Shown here in pieces: positions 1 through 9,179 of a stretch of 64,000 nt of DNA. The notes beneath the pieces are model-generated. The model ran no database searches, was not told the origin of the DNA, and saw only the letters and a list, made by a program, of their open reading frames with translations. Source of the DNA: DATCLS01 sp036563805 (lineage in GTDB: Bacteria > Actinomycetota > Acidimicrobiia > Acidimicrobiales > VFJN01); assembly GCA_036563805.1 (NCBI GenBank), contig DATCLS010000002.1, positions 1 through 64,000 on the forward strand, in the 5' to 3' direction. The position numbers were made by a program, and so were the translations under genes. Position 1 is the stretch's first letter. Each line of letters starts with the position of its first letter.

Positions 1-3000
1 GGACGGCCGCCTCCACGCCGTCGGCCGGCCGGCCCACGTGGATCAGCTGGCCGGACCCGGCCACGATGGCCCGCCCGGGCGGCATGTCGGGCACCTGGGA
101 GGCCCGGAGGCCGAAGTTCATGTAGTCGTTGCGGTCGGCCAGCCGGAGGGCGAGGCGCTGCCGCACCAGCGACGTGAGGGCGCCGGGCATGGCGTTGGCC
201 CGGTCGGCGGCCACGAGCGTGTACATGCCCAGCTCGGGGCCGTCGGCGAAGACCCGGGTGAACGTGTCGTACACCGCGCTGCCGGCCAGGTCGTTGTACT
301 CGGCGGCGAACGGGCTCCAGCCGTCGACCAGCGTCACGATCATCGGCTCCTGCCGGAGCGCGGCGGCGCCCAGGTCGCGGCGGCGGTCGAGCTCGGTGCG
401 CAGGTGGCGGATGAGGCGGGTCTGGCGCTCCCGCTCGCTGGCCAGGATCACGGCGCCCACGTGCGGCAGCGGCTCGAGGACGCTCAGCTCGCCGGCCCCG
501 AAGTCGAGGGCGTACACGTGCACGTCGTCGGGCGACGACAGCCGGGCCAGCGACAGCACCACGCTGACGAGCGTCGTCGTGGTGCCGTTGCCCGCCAGCC
601 CGTAGGCGACGAGGTTGCCCTCGCCCGGCACCCACCCGACCGGGTACTGCGTCTGGGCGTCGGGGTCGTCGGCCAGCGCCAGCGGCACGAACGGCGGGCG
701 CTGGCCGCCGGCGTTCTCGATGGCGGCGTCGATCAGGCCGTCGAGGTCGATCTCGGGCGGCAGCGGGTCGGGCCAGGGGCGGCGCGGCGCCGGCCGGCCG
801 GTCCGCTCGAACGCGGCGTTGATGGCGTCGACCAGCACCAGCAGGTCGGTCTCCTCCTGGCCCCCCTCGGGCTCGCCCGCCGGCTCGGGCTCCAGGGGCG
901 GGGGCTCGTAGCGGGGCAGCGGCCCGTACGTGAACGGGGCCACGTCGACGTGCGCCAGCGACGACTCGTTGCGCGACCCGGTCGACAGCGCCGACTGGAT
1001 GGCCACCACCTCGCCGGGGCCGAGCCGCACGTAGGCCCGGCCAGGGGCGGTGCGGGGGATGGCGGCCGCGTCGTCGACGTCGATGACGTCGGTCGAGTCG
1101 TTCTTGTCCTGCATCCGCAGGGCGATGCGGAGGTTGGTGTTGGCCTTGATGTTGTCGCTGATCGCCCCCTGGGGTCGCTGGGTGGCGAGCAGCATGTGCA
1201 CGCCGAGGCTGCGGCCCCGCTGGGCGACGCCGACCAGGGCGTCGATGAAGTCGGGCAGCTCGGCCTTGAGGGTGGCGAACTCGTCGATGATGACGAGCAG
1301 GCGGGGCATCGGCTCGGTGCCCCGGTTGTTGCGCAGGTAGTCGGGCAGGTCGATGGCGCCGCACTCGCGCAGGACCCGCTCGCGGTGCTTCAGCTCGGCC
1401 TCGAGGCAGCGCAGCGCCCGCTCGGCCAGGTGCTCGTCGAGGTCGGTGACCAGCCCGACCGTGTGCGGGAGGCGGGCGCACTCGTCGAAGGCGCTGCCCC
1501 CCTTGAAGTCGATGAGCACGAACGTGAGGTGGTCGGGGTCGACGCTGGCGGCCAGGCCGGCGACCAGCGTCCGCAGCAGCTCGGACTTGCCGGCGCCGGT
1601 CGTGCCGCCGACCAGGCCGTGCGGTCCGTCGGCCACGAAGTCGATCTCGAACGTCCCGTTCTCGGACACGCCGATCGGGGCCGCCGGGCGGGGGTCGACG
1701 CCGCCGGCCTTCCACCGGGCCAGGATCGCCTCGGGCGTGCACTCCTCCAGCTCGAGCAGCGGCAGCAGCCGGATGGACGCCGGTAGGCCGGCGCCCGGGA
1801 TGTCGAGCTCGGGGTCCTCGAACCGGGCCATGGCCCGGGCGCACTCGCGGGCCACGTCGTCGGACATGCCGGTGGCCAGGAAGTCGGCGATGCGCAGGCC
1901 CTGCTGGGGCAGGAACAGGTCGGCCTGGCCGTCGGGGTCGGTCAGCTGGATGATCGACGTGCACACGGCCGGGAGCCGGTCGGGCGTCGAGGCGATCACG
2001 ATGCCGGCGACGAGGCCGCCGTCGCCCCGCAGCAGGTTGCGGGTCGGCGCCCGCCGGCCCTCGGTCAGCGACTCGTCGTCGACGACGACCAGCGTCGTCG
2101 GGCCGACCTGGCGCTCGCCCGGTCGCAGCGGCTTCTTGTCCTTGGGGGACGCCTTGAGCTGGGCCTCGACCAGGCGGGTCGACTGCTCGGGGTTGTAGGA
2201 CAGCAGCCGCTGCGTGCCGGTGGCGTCGCGGGTGTGGGGCAGCCACTTGGCCCAGTCCCACGCCGAGGCGTTCTCGAAGCTGGCCAGCACCATGATCGGC
2301 ATGTCGGCCGGGCCGTGGAGCGTGGCCGCCTGGCAGACCAGCGACCGGGCCACCGCCAGCGCCGCGTTGCGGTCGCCCACGATGCCGACCACCCCGCCCT
2401 GCTGGAGCTCGAGGGGGACGGGGCTGCCGTGAAGCACCGACGCCTCGGACAGCACCTGGGTCAGCTCCTCGGGCGGGGCGTTCGTCCCGTAGCTGCCGCT
2501 GGTGTCGGGGACCGGTGGCTTCCACGGCACATCGCCGATGCCGGCCCGCAGCAGGAGGAAGTCGGGGTGGGTGGGCCGGCGCTGCCACAGCGACGTGCTG
2601 GGCAGCGTCACCCGCCGGACGACCTCGCTGGGGTCGGGGTAGGCGAGCGCCCGGCGCCGCCGCTCCTCGTCGGCCCGCTCGGCCAGGGCGGCGCGGAACT
2701 CGGCCAGCTCCCGCCGGAAACGCTCGCGCTCGCTGCGCTCGGTCTTCTTGCCCCGGCGCCGGCCGTCGAGCCACTGGCCGATGGCCATCACCGGCGACAG
2801 GCCGGCGAACAGCAGGAACGTCGGCTGCTTGAGGATGGCGAACATGGCGCCGGCGAAGATCAGCGGCGCGACGACCGAGATGATCGACAGGGGCGTCTTG
2901 CCCTGGTTGACGTCCGGCGGCTTGGGCGGCACCACCTCGGCCGGCGGCGGGTCGGGGGCCGGGCGGGGCGGGCGGTTGAACGGCATCGTCCCCGCCGCGT

Positions 3001-3880
3001 TGGTGTGGCGCAGGGGGTCGACGGCGAACGGCCGGTCGCTCTCGTTCACCGGCCGCAGCTCGACGTGCAGCGAGCCGACCTCGACCAGCGCCCCCTCGTG
3101 GATCGGCGTCGGCTGGGCCGCCGGCTGGCCGTCGACCCACGTGCCGTTGTGGGAGCCCAGGTCGCAGATCGTCGCCTCGCCGGTGGCGGCGATGTCGAGC
3201 CGGGCGTGGCGGCGCGACACCGTGCGGTCGTGGAGGACGATGTCGTTGCCGGCGGCCCGCCCGATCGTGAGCGAGCCCGGCGCCACGGGGAACCGGCGGC
3301 CGGCGTCGAGGCCGTTGACCACCGCCAGCTCGAGGTTCTGGGCCAGGCCGGGGACGCCCGGCACGGCGGGCGGCGCTCCCGGCGCGGGAGGCGCGCCGGG
3401 CACCGCCCCCGGGACGCCGGGCACGCCGGGGACCTGGCCCGGAATCTGGCCGGGTAGGGCGGCCGGCCCGGCGCCGGGCATCTGCCCCGGCATCGGGGCC
3501 TGGCCGGGCACGGGCGCCGGGGCGGGCACGCCGGGCTGACCCGGCATCGGAGTGGGCACGTGCCCCGGCAGGGGGCCCGGGACGCCGGCGACCCCCGGGA
3601 CCTGGCCCGCCGTCGGACCGGGCGACGCCCAGGGGTCGGCCGTCGCCGGGGCGATGCTGACCACCGCCCCCTCGTGCAGCCCGGCCTCGGCCAGCTCGAA
3701 CTCGGGATCCACCAGGCGATCGCCGACGAGCAGCGCCCGTGGGGGCTCGGCGCCCGCCGCGGCGGCCGCCGCCGCGGCCGGGTCGAGCGCCTCCACGAGG
3801 TCGCCGACGGTGGCCGCCGGGTTGTTCACCCGGACGTCCAGCTCGCGGCGATCGTCGCCGTCGACAAAGACGATCTGCAC
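1..3880 (-). CDS. FHA-domain FtsK/SpoIIIE ATPase, EssC/EccC-like (3' end outside window)
   Basis: Translated from a GTG at 3880 (MQIVFVDGDDRREL); the open frame runs off the left edge, so about 1,293 residues are seen. Order: a ubiquitin-like N-terminal domain (about 1-80), a Pro/Gly-rich linker (90-178), an FHA domain (about 181-277, with GRAAGND, SRRHARLD and GSHNGTWVDG), a pair of membrane segments (about 330-370), then FtsK/SpoIIIE ATPase domains. The first clear ATPase has a canonical Walker A, GGTTGAGK (about 757-764), and Walker B, LLVIIDEF (about 860). The next has GLAGNGTTTT (about 1093), where the Walker Lys is Thr. This is the EssC/EccC motor architecture of type VII secretion; the FHA domain suggests binding of phosphothreonine proteins, fitting the kinases at 11.8-17 kb. 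No WXG100 gene is visible; it could lie left of the window. No strong ribosome site was seen. Confidence 0.9.
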   Translation of the reverse strand, partial: MQIVFVDGDDRRELDVRVNNPAATVGDLVEALDPAAAAAAAAGAEPPRALLVGDRLVDPEFELAEAGLHEGAVVSIAPATADPWASPGPTAGQVPGVAGVPGPLPGHVPTPMPGQPGVPAPAPVPGQAPMPGQMPGAGPAALPGQIPGQVPGVPGVPGAVPGAPPAPGAPPAVPGVPGLAQNLELAVVNGLDAGRRFPVAPGSLTIGRAAGNDIVLHDRTVSRRHARLDIAATGEATICDLGSHNGTWVDGQPAAQPTPIHEGALVEVGSLHVELRPVNESDRPFAVDPLRHTNAAGTMPFNRPPRPAPDPPPAEVVPPKPPDVNQGKTPLSIISVVAPLIFAGAMFAILKQPTFLLFAGLSPVMAIGQWLDGRRRGKKTERSERERFRRELAEFRAALAERADEERRRRALAYPDPSEVVRRVTLPSTSLWQRRPTHPDFLLLRAGIGDVPWKPPVPDTSGSYGTNAPPEELTQVLSEASVLHGSPVPLELQQGGVVGIVGDRNAALAVARSLVCQAATLHGPADMPIMVLASFENASAWDWAKWLPHTRDATGTQRLLSYNPEQSTRLVEAQLKASPKDKKPLRPGERQVGPTTLVVVDDESLTEGRRAPTRNLLRGDGGLVAGIVIASTPDRLPAVCTSIIQLTDPDGQADLFLPQQGLRIADFLATGMSDDVARECARAMARFEDPELDIPGAGLPASIRLLPLLELEECTPEAILARWKAGGVDPRPAAPIGVSENGTFEIDFVADGPHGLVGGTTGAGKSELLRTLVAGLAASVDPDHLTFVLIDFKGGSAFDECARLPHTVGLVTDLDEHLAERALRCLEAELKHRERVLRECGAIDLPDYLRNNRGTEPMPRLLVIIDEFATLKAELPDFIDALVGVAQRGRSLGVHMLLATQRPQGAISDNIKANTNLRIALRMQDKNDSTDVIDVDDAAAIPRTAPGRAYVRLGPGEVVAIQSALSTGSRNESSLAHVDVAPFTYGPLPRYEPPPLEPEPAGEPEGGQEETDLLVLVDAINAAFERTGRPAPRRPWPDPLPPEIDLDGLIDAAIENAGGQRPPFVPLALADDPDAQTQYPVGWVPGEGNLVAYGLAGNGTTTTLVSVVLSLARLSSPDDVHVYALDFGAGELSVLEPLPHVGAVILASERERQTRLIRHLRTELDRRRDLGAAALRQEPMIVTLVDGWSPFAAEYNDLAGSAVYDTFTRVFADGPELGMYTLVAADRANAMPGALTSLVRQRLALRLADRNDYMNFGLRASQVPDMPPGRAIVAGSGQLIHVGRPADGVEAAV

Positions 3881-4176
3881 GCGAGCCAACGGTAGTGGCC
3901 GCCGGGCGCCTGGCGTCGTCCGGGTCGGCCGGCGGTCGCGGTCCGCCGCGCCGTGGGCGGACCGCCCGGCCGGCCGCCGCGCCGAGTGGCGCCGTGGTCG
4001 CGAGAACGGCCAGGTCCGGGCGGGGGCGCGATGCCTTTCGGCGCCGGTGATGACCTACACTCGCCAGCCGTCGTAGGCGGAGCTGGGGCCACGCCCACCC
4101 CCGAGCCGGCTGGCCGCCGCTCCAGCGACGGGATCGCCCACCGGGACGGAGCGACGGGACAGAGAGGTCCAGCGGA

Positions 4177-6732
4177 GTGAACCTGTTCGACATAGCCGGC
4201 AGCCGCTCGCTGGCTGCGGGCGTGGCCGTCTCGGCCGCATCCGTGGTCCTGCCGGTCGTCCTCGGCAACAGCGAGACCTCCGCCCGGGTCGACATGCTCG
4301 ACGGCACGGTTTGGCTGGCCAGCGAGGCGGCCGGCAACGTCGTGCGGGTCAACGGCGAGACCGGGCGGGTCGACGCCCGCCTGGACCTGGGTCAGATCGC
4401 CGGCGAGCTGCTCGTCGACCAGGGCGACGGCGCCGTGCTGGTCAGCTTCGGCAACGAGGTGCGCAGCATCGACCTCGCCAACCTCGACTGGGGCGCGGCG
4501 ACCGACCTCCACGCCGGCACGGGCGTCGTCGTCGGCGACGGCGCCGCGTTCATGGTCTCGCAGGACGGCGAGGTCCGCGAGCTCGACCCATCCACGCTCG
4601 AGACCATCGGCGAGGTCGACCTCGAGGCCGCGCCGATCGCGCCCAGCGTCGTCGCCGAGGGCCGGCTGGTCGTGCCCGTCGACGACGGCACCGTGCGGGT
4701 GGTCGACGGCGACGACGTCACCGCCGCGATCGAGGCGGGCGAGGAGAACGACGCGGTGCGCGTGACCCGGATGGGCGACACGGTGGCCGTGCTCAACCAG
4801 ACGCAGCGGACCGTCCGCGAGCTCGACGCCGCCGACGGCGACGCCCGGGACCCCGTGGAGGTCGAGCTGCCGACCGGCGAGCTGCTCGTCCCCACCGAGC
4901 TGACGCCCGGCCACCTGTGGGTCACCGCCACCCGGTCCGGCGAGCTGGCCGGCGTCCACCTCGACGGTGAGGATCCGACGGTCACGGTCCCGGTGGCCGA
5001 CGCCCGCCACCAGCTCACGGCCCCGGTCGTGGCCGGCGAGCGGGTCTACCTCGTCGACCGGACCGCAGGCGAGATCGTGGCCGTCGACGCCACCACCCAC
5101 GAGGTCGTGCACCGCGAGCCGTTGGAGGTGCCCGACCCCAGCCAGGTCGAGCTGCTGGTCGAGGGCGACACGGTGTTCGTCAACGACCCCAACAGCAAGC
5201 TGGCCATCGTCATCGACGGCGACGAGTACATCCGGGTCGACAAGTACAGCGACGAGGGCGTGGCCGCCCCATCCAGTCCGGCGGCCGACCCCGACCCGGC
5301 GCCGGCGACCCAGGCGCCGGCCGCGCCCCAGGCCCCGGCCCCGCCGCCGCCCGAGCCGCCGGCCGCGCCGGCCACCGTCACCGCCACGCCCGGCAACGGC
5401 TCGGCCACCGTGTCGTGGCAGCCCGGCGGCGGGGGCGCGGCCACCAGCTACCACGTCGCCTACGAGGGCGGCGGCACGGTCGACGTGCCGGCCGGCCAGG
5501 TCAGCGTCACGGTCGACGGCCTGACCAACGGCGACACGTACGTGTTCGAGGTGTGGGCGTCCAACGAGCACGGCGAGAGCCCGCGGGTCCCGTCCAACGA
5601 GGTCGTCCCGAACGACGAGGTGCCCGGCGCCCCCACCCGGGTCGTCGCCGAGGACGGCGACGCGTCGGCCGTCGTGCGCTGGTCGGGGGCCGACGGGCGG
5701 GGCAACGACATCACCGCCTACGTGATCGAGGCGTCGCCGGCCACGGTGCCGCCGCTGCGGGTGTCCGGCGACGACACGTCGGCCGAGGTCACCGGGCTGA
5801 CCAACGAGACGCCCTACACGTTCACGGTCCGGGCCGTGAACGACCTCGACGTCCAGAGCGAGCCGTCGCCGCCCTCCAACGAGGTCACGCCCTGGGGGCC
5901 GCCGAGCCAGGTGCCGAGCGTGACCAAGACGGAGGAGGCCAACGCGGTCGCGCTGGACTGGGAGCCGGCGACCGGCCGGGAGCCGATCAGCTACGTGATC
6001 ACGGCCACCCCGTCGGTGGGCGACCCGGTGACGGTGACCGACACCTGGCACCGGTTCGAGGGTCTGACCAACGGCACGAGCTACACGTTCACGATCGTGG
6101 CCCGCAACGAGCGGGGCGACGGCCCGCCCCAGCAGGTGCAGGCCACGCCGGGGTCGCACCCCCAGCTGCGCAACGTGGCGGCCGAGCGCACCGGGGACCG
6201 ACGGTTCCGGGTCACGTTCGACGTCGACGACGGCGGCCGCCCGATCGACTCGTGCACGGTCAGCCGCGGGGGCGGCGGGTCGGTGGCGTGCGACCTGTCC
6301 GGCGGCTCGGGCTCGGCGACGCTCGACGTGCCGCAGTTCAACACCCAGTACACGTTCACGGTCACGGCCGCGAACGAGATGGGCGAGGGCACGGGCACGG
6401 CCTCCGGCCGCTCCGCCGGCAAGCCGCTGACGGTGGACGCCAACCGCGAGCGCTGGGACGGCGCCTGCACCTGGTTCGACGGCCAGCCGAACACTCGGCC
6501 CTACTTCTCGTCGCCCAACCACACCTGTCCCGCCGAGTCGCCCGGCCCGGCCGGCTACCTGCGGCACGGCACCGCGGTCCGGGCCCAGTGCTGGCAGAAC
6601 GGCGAGAGCGTGCGGGACGACCACTTGAACGCCTCGACCGTCTGGATCCGGGTCGAGCAGGGCTGGATGAACGCCATGTACTTCTCGAACTGGAGCTCCA
6701 ACCCCGAGGCGAACCTCCCGAGGTGCTCATGA
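4177..6732 (+). CDS. Membrane-anchored beta-propeller / fibronectin type III surface protein
   Basis: 851 residues from GTG 4177, chosen because AGAGAGG sits 9 bases upstream (4161-4167). An N-terminal hydrophobic segment (about 10-30) probably anchors it outside the membrane. Residues 35-345 carry repeated short beta blades like YncE/Vgb propellers (VWLASEAAGNVVRVNGETG, YLVDRTAGEIVAVDATT). A Pro/Ala-rich linker (365-398) follows, then three FN3 domains (about 398-482, 488-577, 580-662) with the GLTNG(D/E/T)xYTFxV signature and a fourth, more divergent one (665-755). The last 85 residues form a Cys- and Trp-containing domain I do not recognise. It overlaps the MoxR gene by ATGA, so it belongs to that operon. 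Role unknown; a cell-surface scaffold is the likely inference. Confidence 0.88.
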   Translation: MNLFDIAGSRSLAAGVAVSAASVVLPVVLGNSETSARVDMLDGTVWLASEAAGNVVRVNGETGRVDARLDLGQIAGELLVDQGDGAVLVSFGNEVRSIDLANLDWGAATDLHAGTGVVVGDGAAFMVSQDGEVRELDPSTLETIGEVDLEAAPIAPSVVAEGRLVVPVDDGTVRVVDGDDVTAAIEAGEENDAVRVTRMGDTVAVLNQTQRTVRELDAADGDARDPVEVELPTGELLVPTELTPGHLWVTATRSGELAGVHLDGEDPTVTVPVADARHQLTAPVVAGERVYLVDRTAGEIVAVDATTHEVVHREPLEVPDPSQVELLVEGDTVFVNDPNSKLAIVIDGDEYIRVDKYSDEGVAAPSSPAADPDPAPATQAPAAPQAPAPPPPEPPAAPATVTATPGNGSATVSWQPGGGGAATSYHVAYEGGGTVDVPAGQVSVTVDGLTNGDTYVFEVWASNEHGESPRVPSNEVVPNDEVPGAPTRVVAEDGDASAVVRWSGADGRGNDITAYVIEASPATVPPLRVSGDDTSAEVTGLTNETPYTFTVRAVNDLDVQSEPSPPSNEVTPWGPPSQVPSVTKTEEANAVALDWEPATGREPISYVITATPSVGDPVTVTDTWHRFEGLTNGTSYTFTIVARNERGDGPPQQVQATPGSHPQLRNVAAERTGDRRFRVTFDVDDGGRPIDSCTVSRGGGGSVACDLSGGSGSATLDVPQFNTQYTFTVTAANEMGEGTGTASGRSAGKPLTVDANRERWDGACTWFDGQPNTRPYFSSPNHTCPAESPGPAGYLRHGTAVRAQCWQNGESVRDDHLNASTVWIRVEQGWMNAMYFSNWSSNPEANLPRCS

Positions 6733-7709
6733 GCATCCCAAGCCACGACAACAACGATCCGTTCGCGTGGTTCGCCCGGTCGTTCCGGGCCATCCAGGAG
6801 AACGTCGAGCTGGTCATCCACGGCAAGGCCGACGTCGTGCGGCTGGCGCTCGTGTGCCTCCTCGCCGAGGGTCACCTGCTGGTCGAGGACGTGCCCGGAG
6901 TCGGCAAGACGTCGCTGGCCCGTTCGCTGGCCTCGTCGATCGGGGCGAGCTGGCACCGCATCCAGTTCACGCCCGACCTGCTGCCGTCCGACGTCACCGG
7001 CGTGACGATCTACAACCAGCACTCGGGGACGTTCGAGTTCAAGCCCGGCCCGGTGTTCGCCAACATCGTCCTGGCCGACGAGATCAACCGGGCGTCGCCC
7101 AAGACCCAGTCGGCGCTCCTCGAGGTCATGGAGGAGCACCACGTCACCGTCGACGGCGTGGCCCACCCGGTGCCCCGGCCGTTCATGGTCGTCGCCACCC
7201 AGAACCCGGTCGACATGGACGGCACCTACCAGCTGCCCGAGGCCCAGCTCGACCGGTTCCTGATCCGCATCTCGGTCGGCTACCCCGACCAGGCGGCCGA
7301 GGTCGACATCCTGCGGTCGCACCACGCCGGCGCCGCCGTCGACCAGATCTCGCACGTCGTCGGCAACGACCACGTCCGGACGATGATCGCCATCACCAAC
7401 GAGGTGCACGTGGCCGACGCCGTGCACGACTACATCGTGCGGCTGGTGGCGGCCACCCGGCACCGGCCCGAGGTCCGTCTCGGGGCCAGCCCCCGGGGCA
7501 GCCTGGCCCTGCTCCGGGCCGGGCGGGCGTCGGCCGCGGCCGACGGCCGCAACTACCTGCTGCCCGAGGACGTGCGGGCGCTGGTCGGGCCCGTGCTGGC
7601 CCACCGGCTCATCCTGACCCCGGAGGCCGAGGTGCGGGGCGTGACGGCCGAGCAGGTCGTCGACATGGTCCTGGCCGAGACGCCGGTGCCGCGCACGGCC
7701 GTGGCCTGA
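6729..7709 (+). CDS. MoxR family AAA+ ATPase
   Basis: 326 residues from ATG 6729, which overlaps the upstream stop (ATGA) and has GAGG just before it. Walker A GVGKT lies at residues 57-61 (EDVPGVGKTSLARSLA) and Walker B at VLADEINRASPKTQSALLE; the sensor region VATQNPVDMDGTYQLPEAQLDRF is MoxR-typical, as is the C-terminal lid with SPRGSLALLRAGRA and LPEDV. MoxR proteins act as chaperone-like ATPases and are usually encoded just before a DUF58 protein, as here (stop and next start are one base apart). Length matches the family. The substrate is unknown; by context it would be the DUF58, transglutaminase-like or FN3 partner. Confidence 0.95.
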   Translation: MSIPSHDNNDPFAWFARSFRAIQENVELVIHGKADVVRLALVCLLAEGHLLVEDVPGVGKTSLARSLASSIGASWHRIQFTPDLLPSDVTGVTIYNQHSGTFEFKPGPVFANIVLADEINRASPKTQSALLEVMEEHHVTVDGVAHPVPRPFMVVATQNPVDMDGTYQLPEAQLDRFLIRISVGYPDQAAEVDILRSHHAGAAVDQISHVVGNDHVRTMIAITNEVHVADAVHDYIVRLVAATRHRPEVRLGASPRGSLALLRAGRASAAADGRNYLLPEDVRALVGPVLAHRLILTPEAEVRGVTAEQVVDMVLAETPVPRTAVA

Positions 7710-7710
7710 G

Positions 7711-9084
7711 GTGGGCGAGGTGGCGGCGCCCGCACACTCCGGCCCGCCCGCGCCCCCGCCCGGGGGCGCGCCGCCGGCGGCGCCGGGCGGGGTTCGGGCC
7801 GGCTCGGGGACCGCCGCGGGAGCCGTCTCTGCGGCCGGGCCTGCCGTCGCCGCGGCCCACGCCGGGGGCGCCGCCTCGGCCGACCCCGGGTCCGCCGAGG
7901 CTGCGGCCGCCGCCGCCCGCCGCGACCGGCGGGCCGGGCGGCCCACGCTGACGCCGGCGGGCCGGGGGGTGCTCGGCGGCTCGGCCGTCCTCTACGCCGT
8001 GGGGTGGGGCCTGGGGTACCCCGAGGTGCTCGCCGTGGCCGCCGCCGGCGTCGTCGCCCTGCTGGTGGCCCTGGCCTGGACCTGGACCCGGCCCCACCTC
8101 GAGCTGGCCCGCACGGTCACGCCCCAGCGGGTCATCCGGGGCGAGCGGGCCGACGCCCTGCTCAGGGTGTCCAACCCGACCGGCCGGGCGCTCCAGCAGC
8201 TGACCGCCGTCGACCGGGTGGGCGACCGCGACGTCGACGTCGAGCTGCCCCGGGTGCCGGCCGGCGGGACCGGCACCACTGGCTACCGGCTACCCACCGA
8301 GCGCCGGGGTATCATGCCCGTCGGGCCGCTCAGCGTGATCCGCCGCGACCCTCTCGGCCTCATGGAGGCAGCCCGCCGCTTCGGCACCCCCGAGACGCTG
8401 TGGATCTACCCGAAGATCTACCCGGTGTCGCCGCTGTCGGCCGGGCGGCGGCGCGACCTGGAGGGGCCCACGTCCGACCAGGCGTCCGGCAGCATCACGT
8501 TCCACGCCCTGCGCGAGTACGTGGTCGGCGACGACCTGCGGCTCATCCACTGGCGGTCGACGGCCCGGACCGGGACGTTGATGATCCGCCAGCAGGCCGA
8601 CCCCAGCCAGCCGCAGACCACGATCGTGCTCGACACCCAACGGCGGTCGTTCGACGACGAGACGTTCGAGGCCGCGGTCGAGGCGGCCGCCTCTCTGGTC
8701 ACGGCGTCGACGGCCCACCGGTTCCCGGTCCGGCTGCACACCGGCACCGGCCTCGTGGCGACGGGCCGGGGCAGCCGGGCCACGGCCTCGGCGCTGCTCG
8801 ACCACCTGACGCCGCTGCAGCCGTCCGACGAGGGGGCGCTGTCCGACGTTGCCGCCCGGCTGGCCACCGAGCCCGGGGGCCACAGCCTGGTGATCGTCAC
8901 CGGCGACCCCGACCCGACCGACCTGCTGGCCGTCGAGACCCTGCGGTCGCGCTACGACATGACGGCCGTGGTGCGGTTCCGCGCCGACGCCGAGCCGGGC
9001 GTGAGCTGGGAGCACGGCGTCATCGACCTCGTCGCCCCCGACGCCGAGGCGTTCGCCGCCCTGTGGAACCGGAGGACGGCGTGA
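7711..9084 (+). CDS. DUF58 family protein (MoxR partner)
   Basis: 457 residues if GTG 7711 is used, one base after the moxR stop. The first 70 residues are Pro/Ala/Gly-rich low complexity, so the true start is uncertain. Two hydrophobic segments (about 88-130) are followed by a beta-rich region and the DUF58 core with the hallmark REYVVGDDLRLIHWRSTART (about 266-290), then a VWA-like fold (TTIVLDTQRRSFDD, HSLVIVTGDPDP) carrying an incomplete MIDAS. This is the usual MoxR-DUF58-transglutaminase gene order. GGAGG at 9071-9075, near the gene's end, precedes a GTG that overlaps its stop, which suggests coupled translation into the next frame. Confidence 0.92.
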   Translation: MGEVAAPAHSGPPAPPPGGAPPAAPGGVRAGSGTAAGAVSAAGPAVAAAHAGGAASADPGSAEAAAAAARRDRRAGRPTLTPAGRGVLGGSAVLYAVGWGLGYPEVLAVAAAGVVALLVALAWTWTRPHLELARTVTPQRVIRGERADALLRVSNPTGRALQQLTAVDRVGDRDVDVELPRVPAGGTGTTGYRLPTERRGIMPVGPLSVIRRDPLGLMEAARRFGTPETLWIYPKIYPVSPLSAGRRRDLEGPTSDQASGSITFHALREYVVGDDLRLIHWRSTARTGTLMIRQQADPSQPQTTIVLDTQRRSFDDETFEAAVEAAASLVTASTAHRFPVRLHTGTGLVATGRGSRATASALLDHLTPLQPSDEGALSDVAARLATEPGGHSLVIVTGDPDPTDLLAVETLRSRYDMTAVVRFRADAEPGVSWEHGVIDLVAPDAEAFAALWNRRTA

Positions 9085-9179
9085 CCGGGCGGCGCGTCGG
9101 GCTCGCGGAGCCCCGCGGGGCCCGCCGTCCCTGCCACCCCTGCGGGCCCCTCGCCGTCCCCGGCGGGGTGGCCCGGTGA
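9081..9179 (+). CDS. Possible 32-residue relay peptide between DUF58 and transglutaminase genes
   Basis: A GTG at 9081 overlaps the DUF58 stop (GTGA) and has a textbook GGAGG at 9071-9075, six bases upstream. The frame (VTGRRVGLAEPRGARRPCHP...) ends in a TGA at 9177-9179 that overlaps the GTG start of the next gene (GTGA). 31 of 32 codons end in G or C, but that is weak evidence in such GC-rich DNA. No domain is recognised; it has a CHPC motif. It may be only a coupling device or chance. Confidence 0.3.
   Translation: MTGRRVGLAEPRGARRPCHPCGPLAVPGGVAR

Noticed and set aside
38..3457. Long plus-strand frames opposite the EssC-like gene
   Set aside because: The minus strand carries FHA and FtsK motifs throughout; the plus frames show only shadow composition.
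3826..6624. A 932-codon minus-strand frame opposite the FN3 protein
   Set aside because: Low-complexity shadow translation; the plus strand has FN3 and propeller motifs in the same interval.
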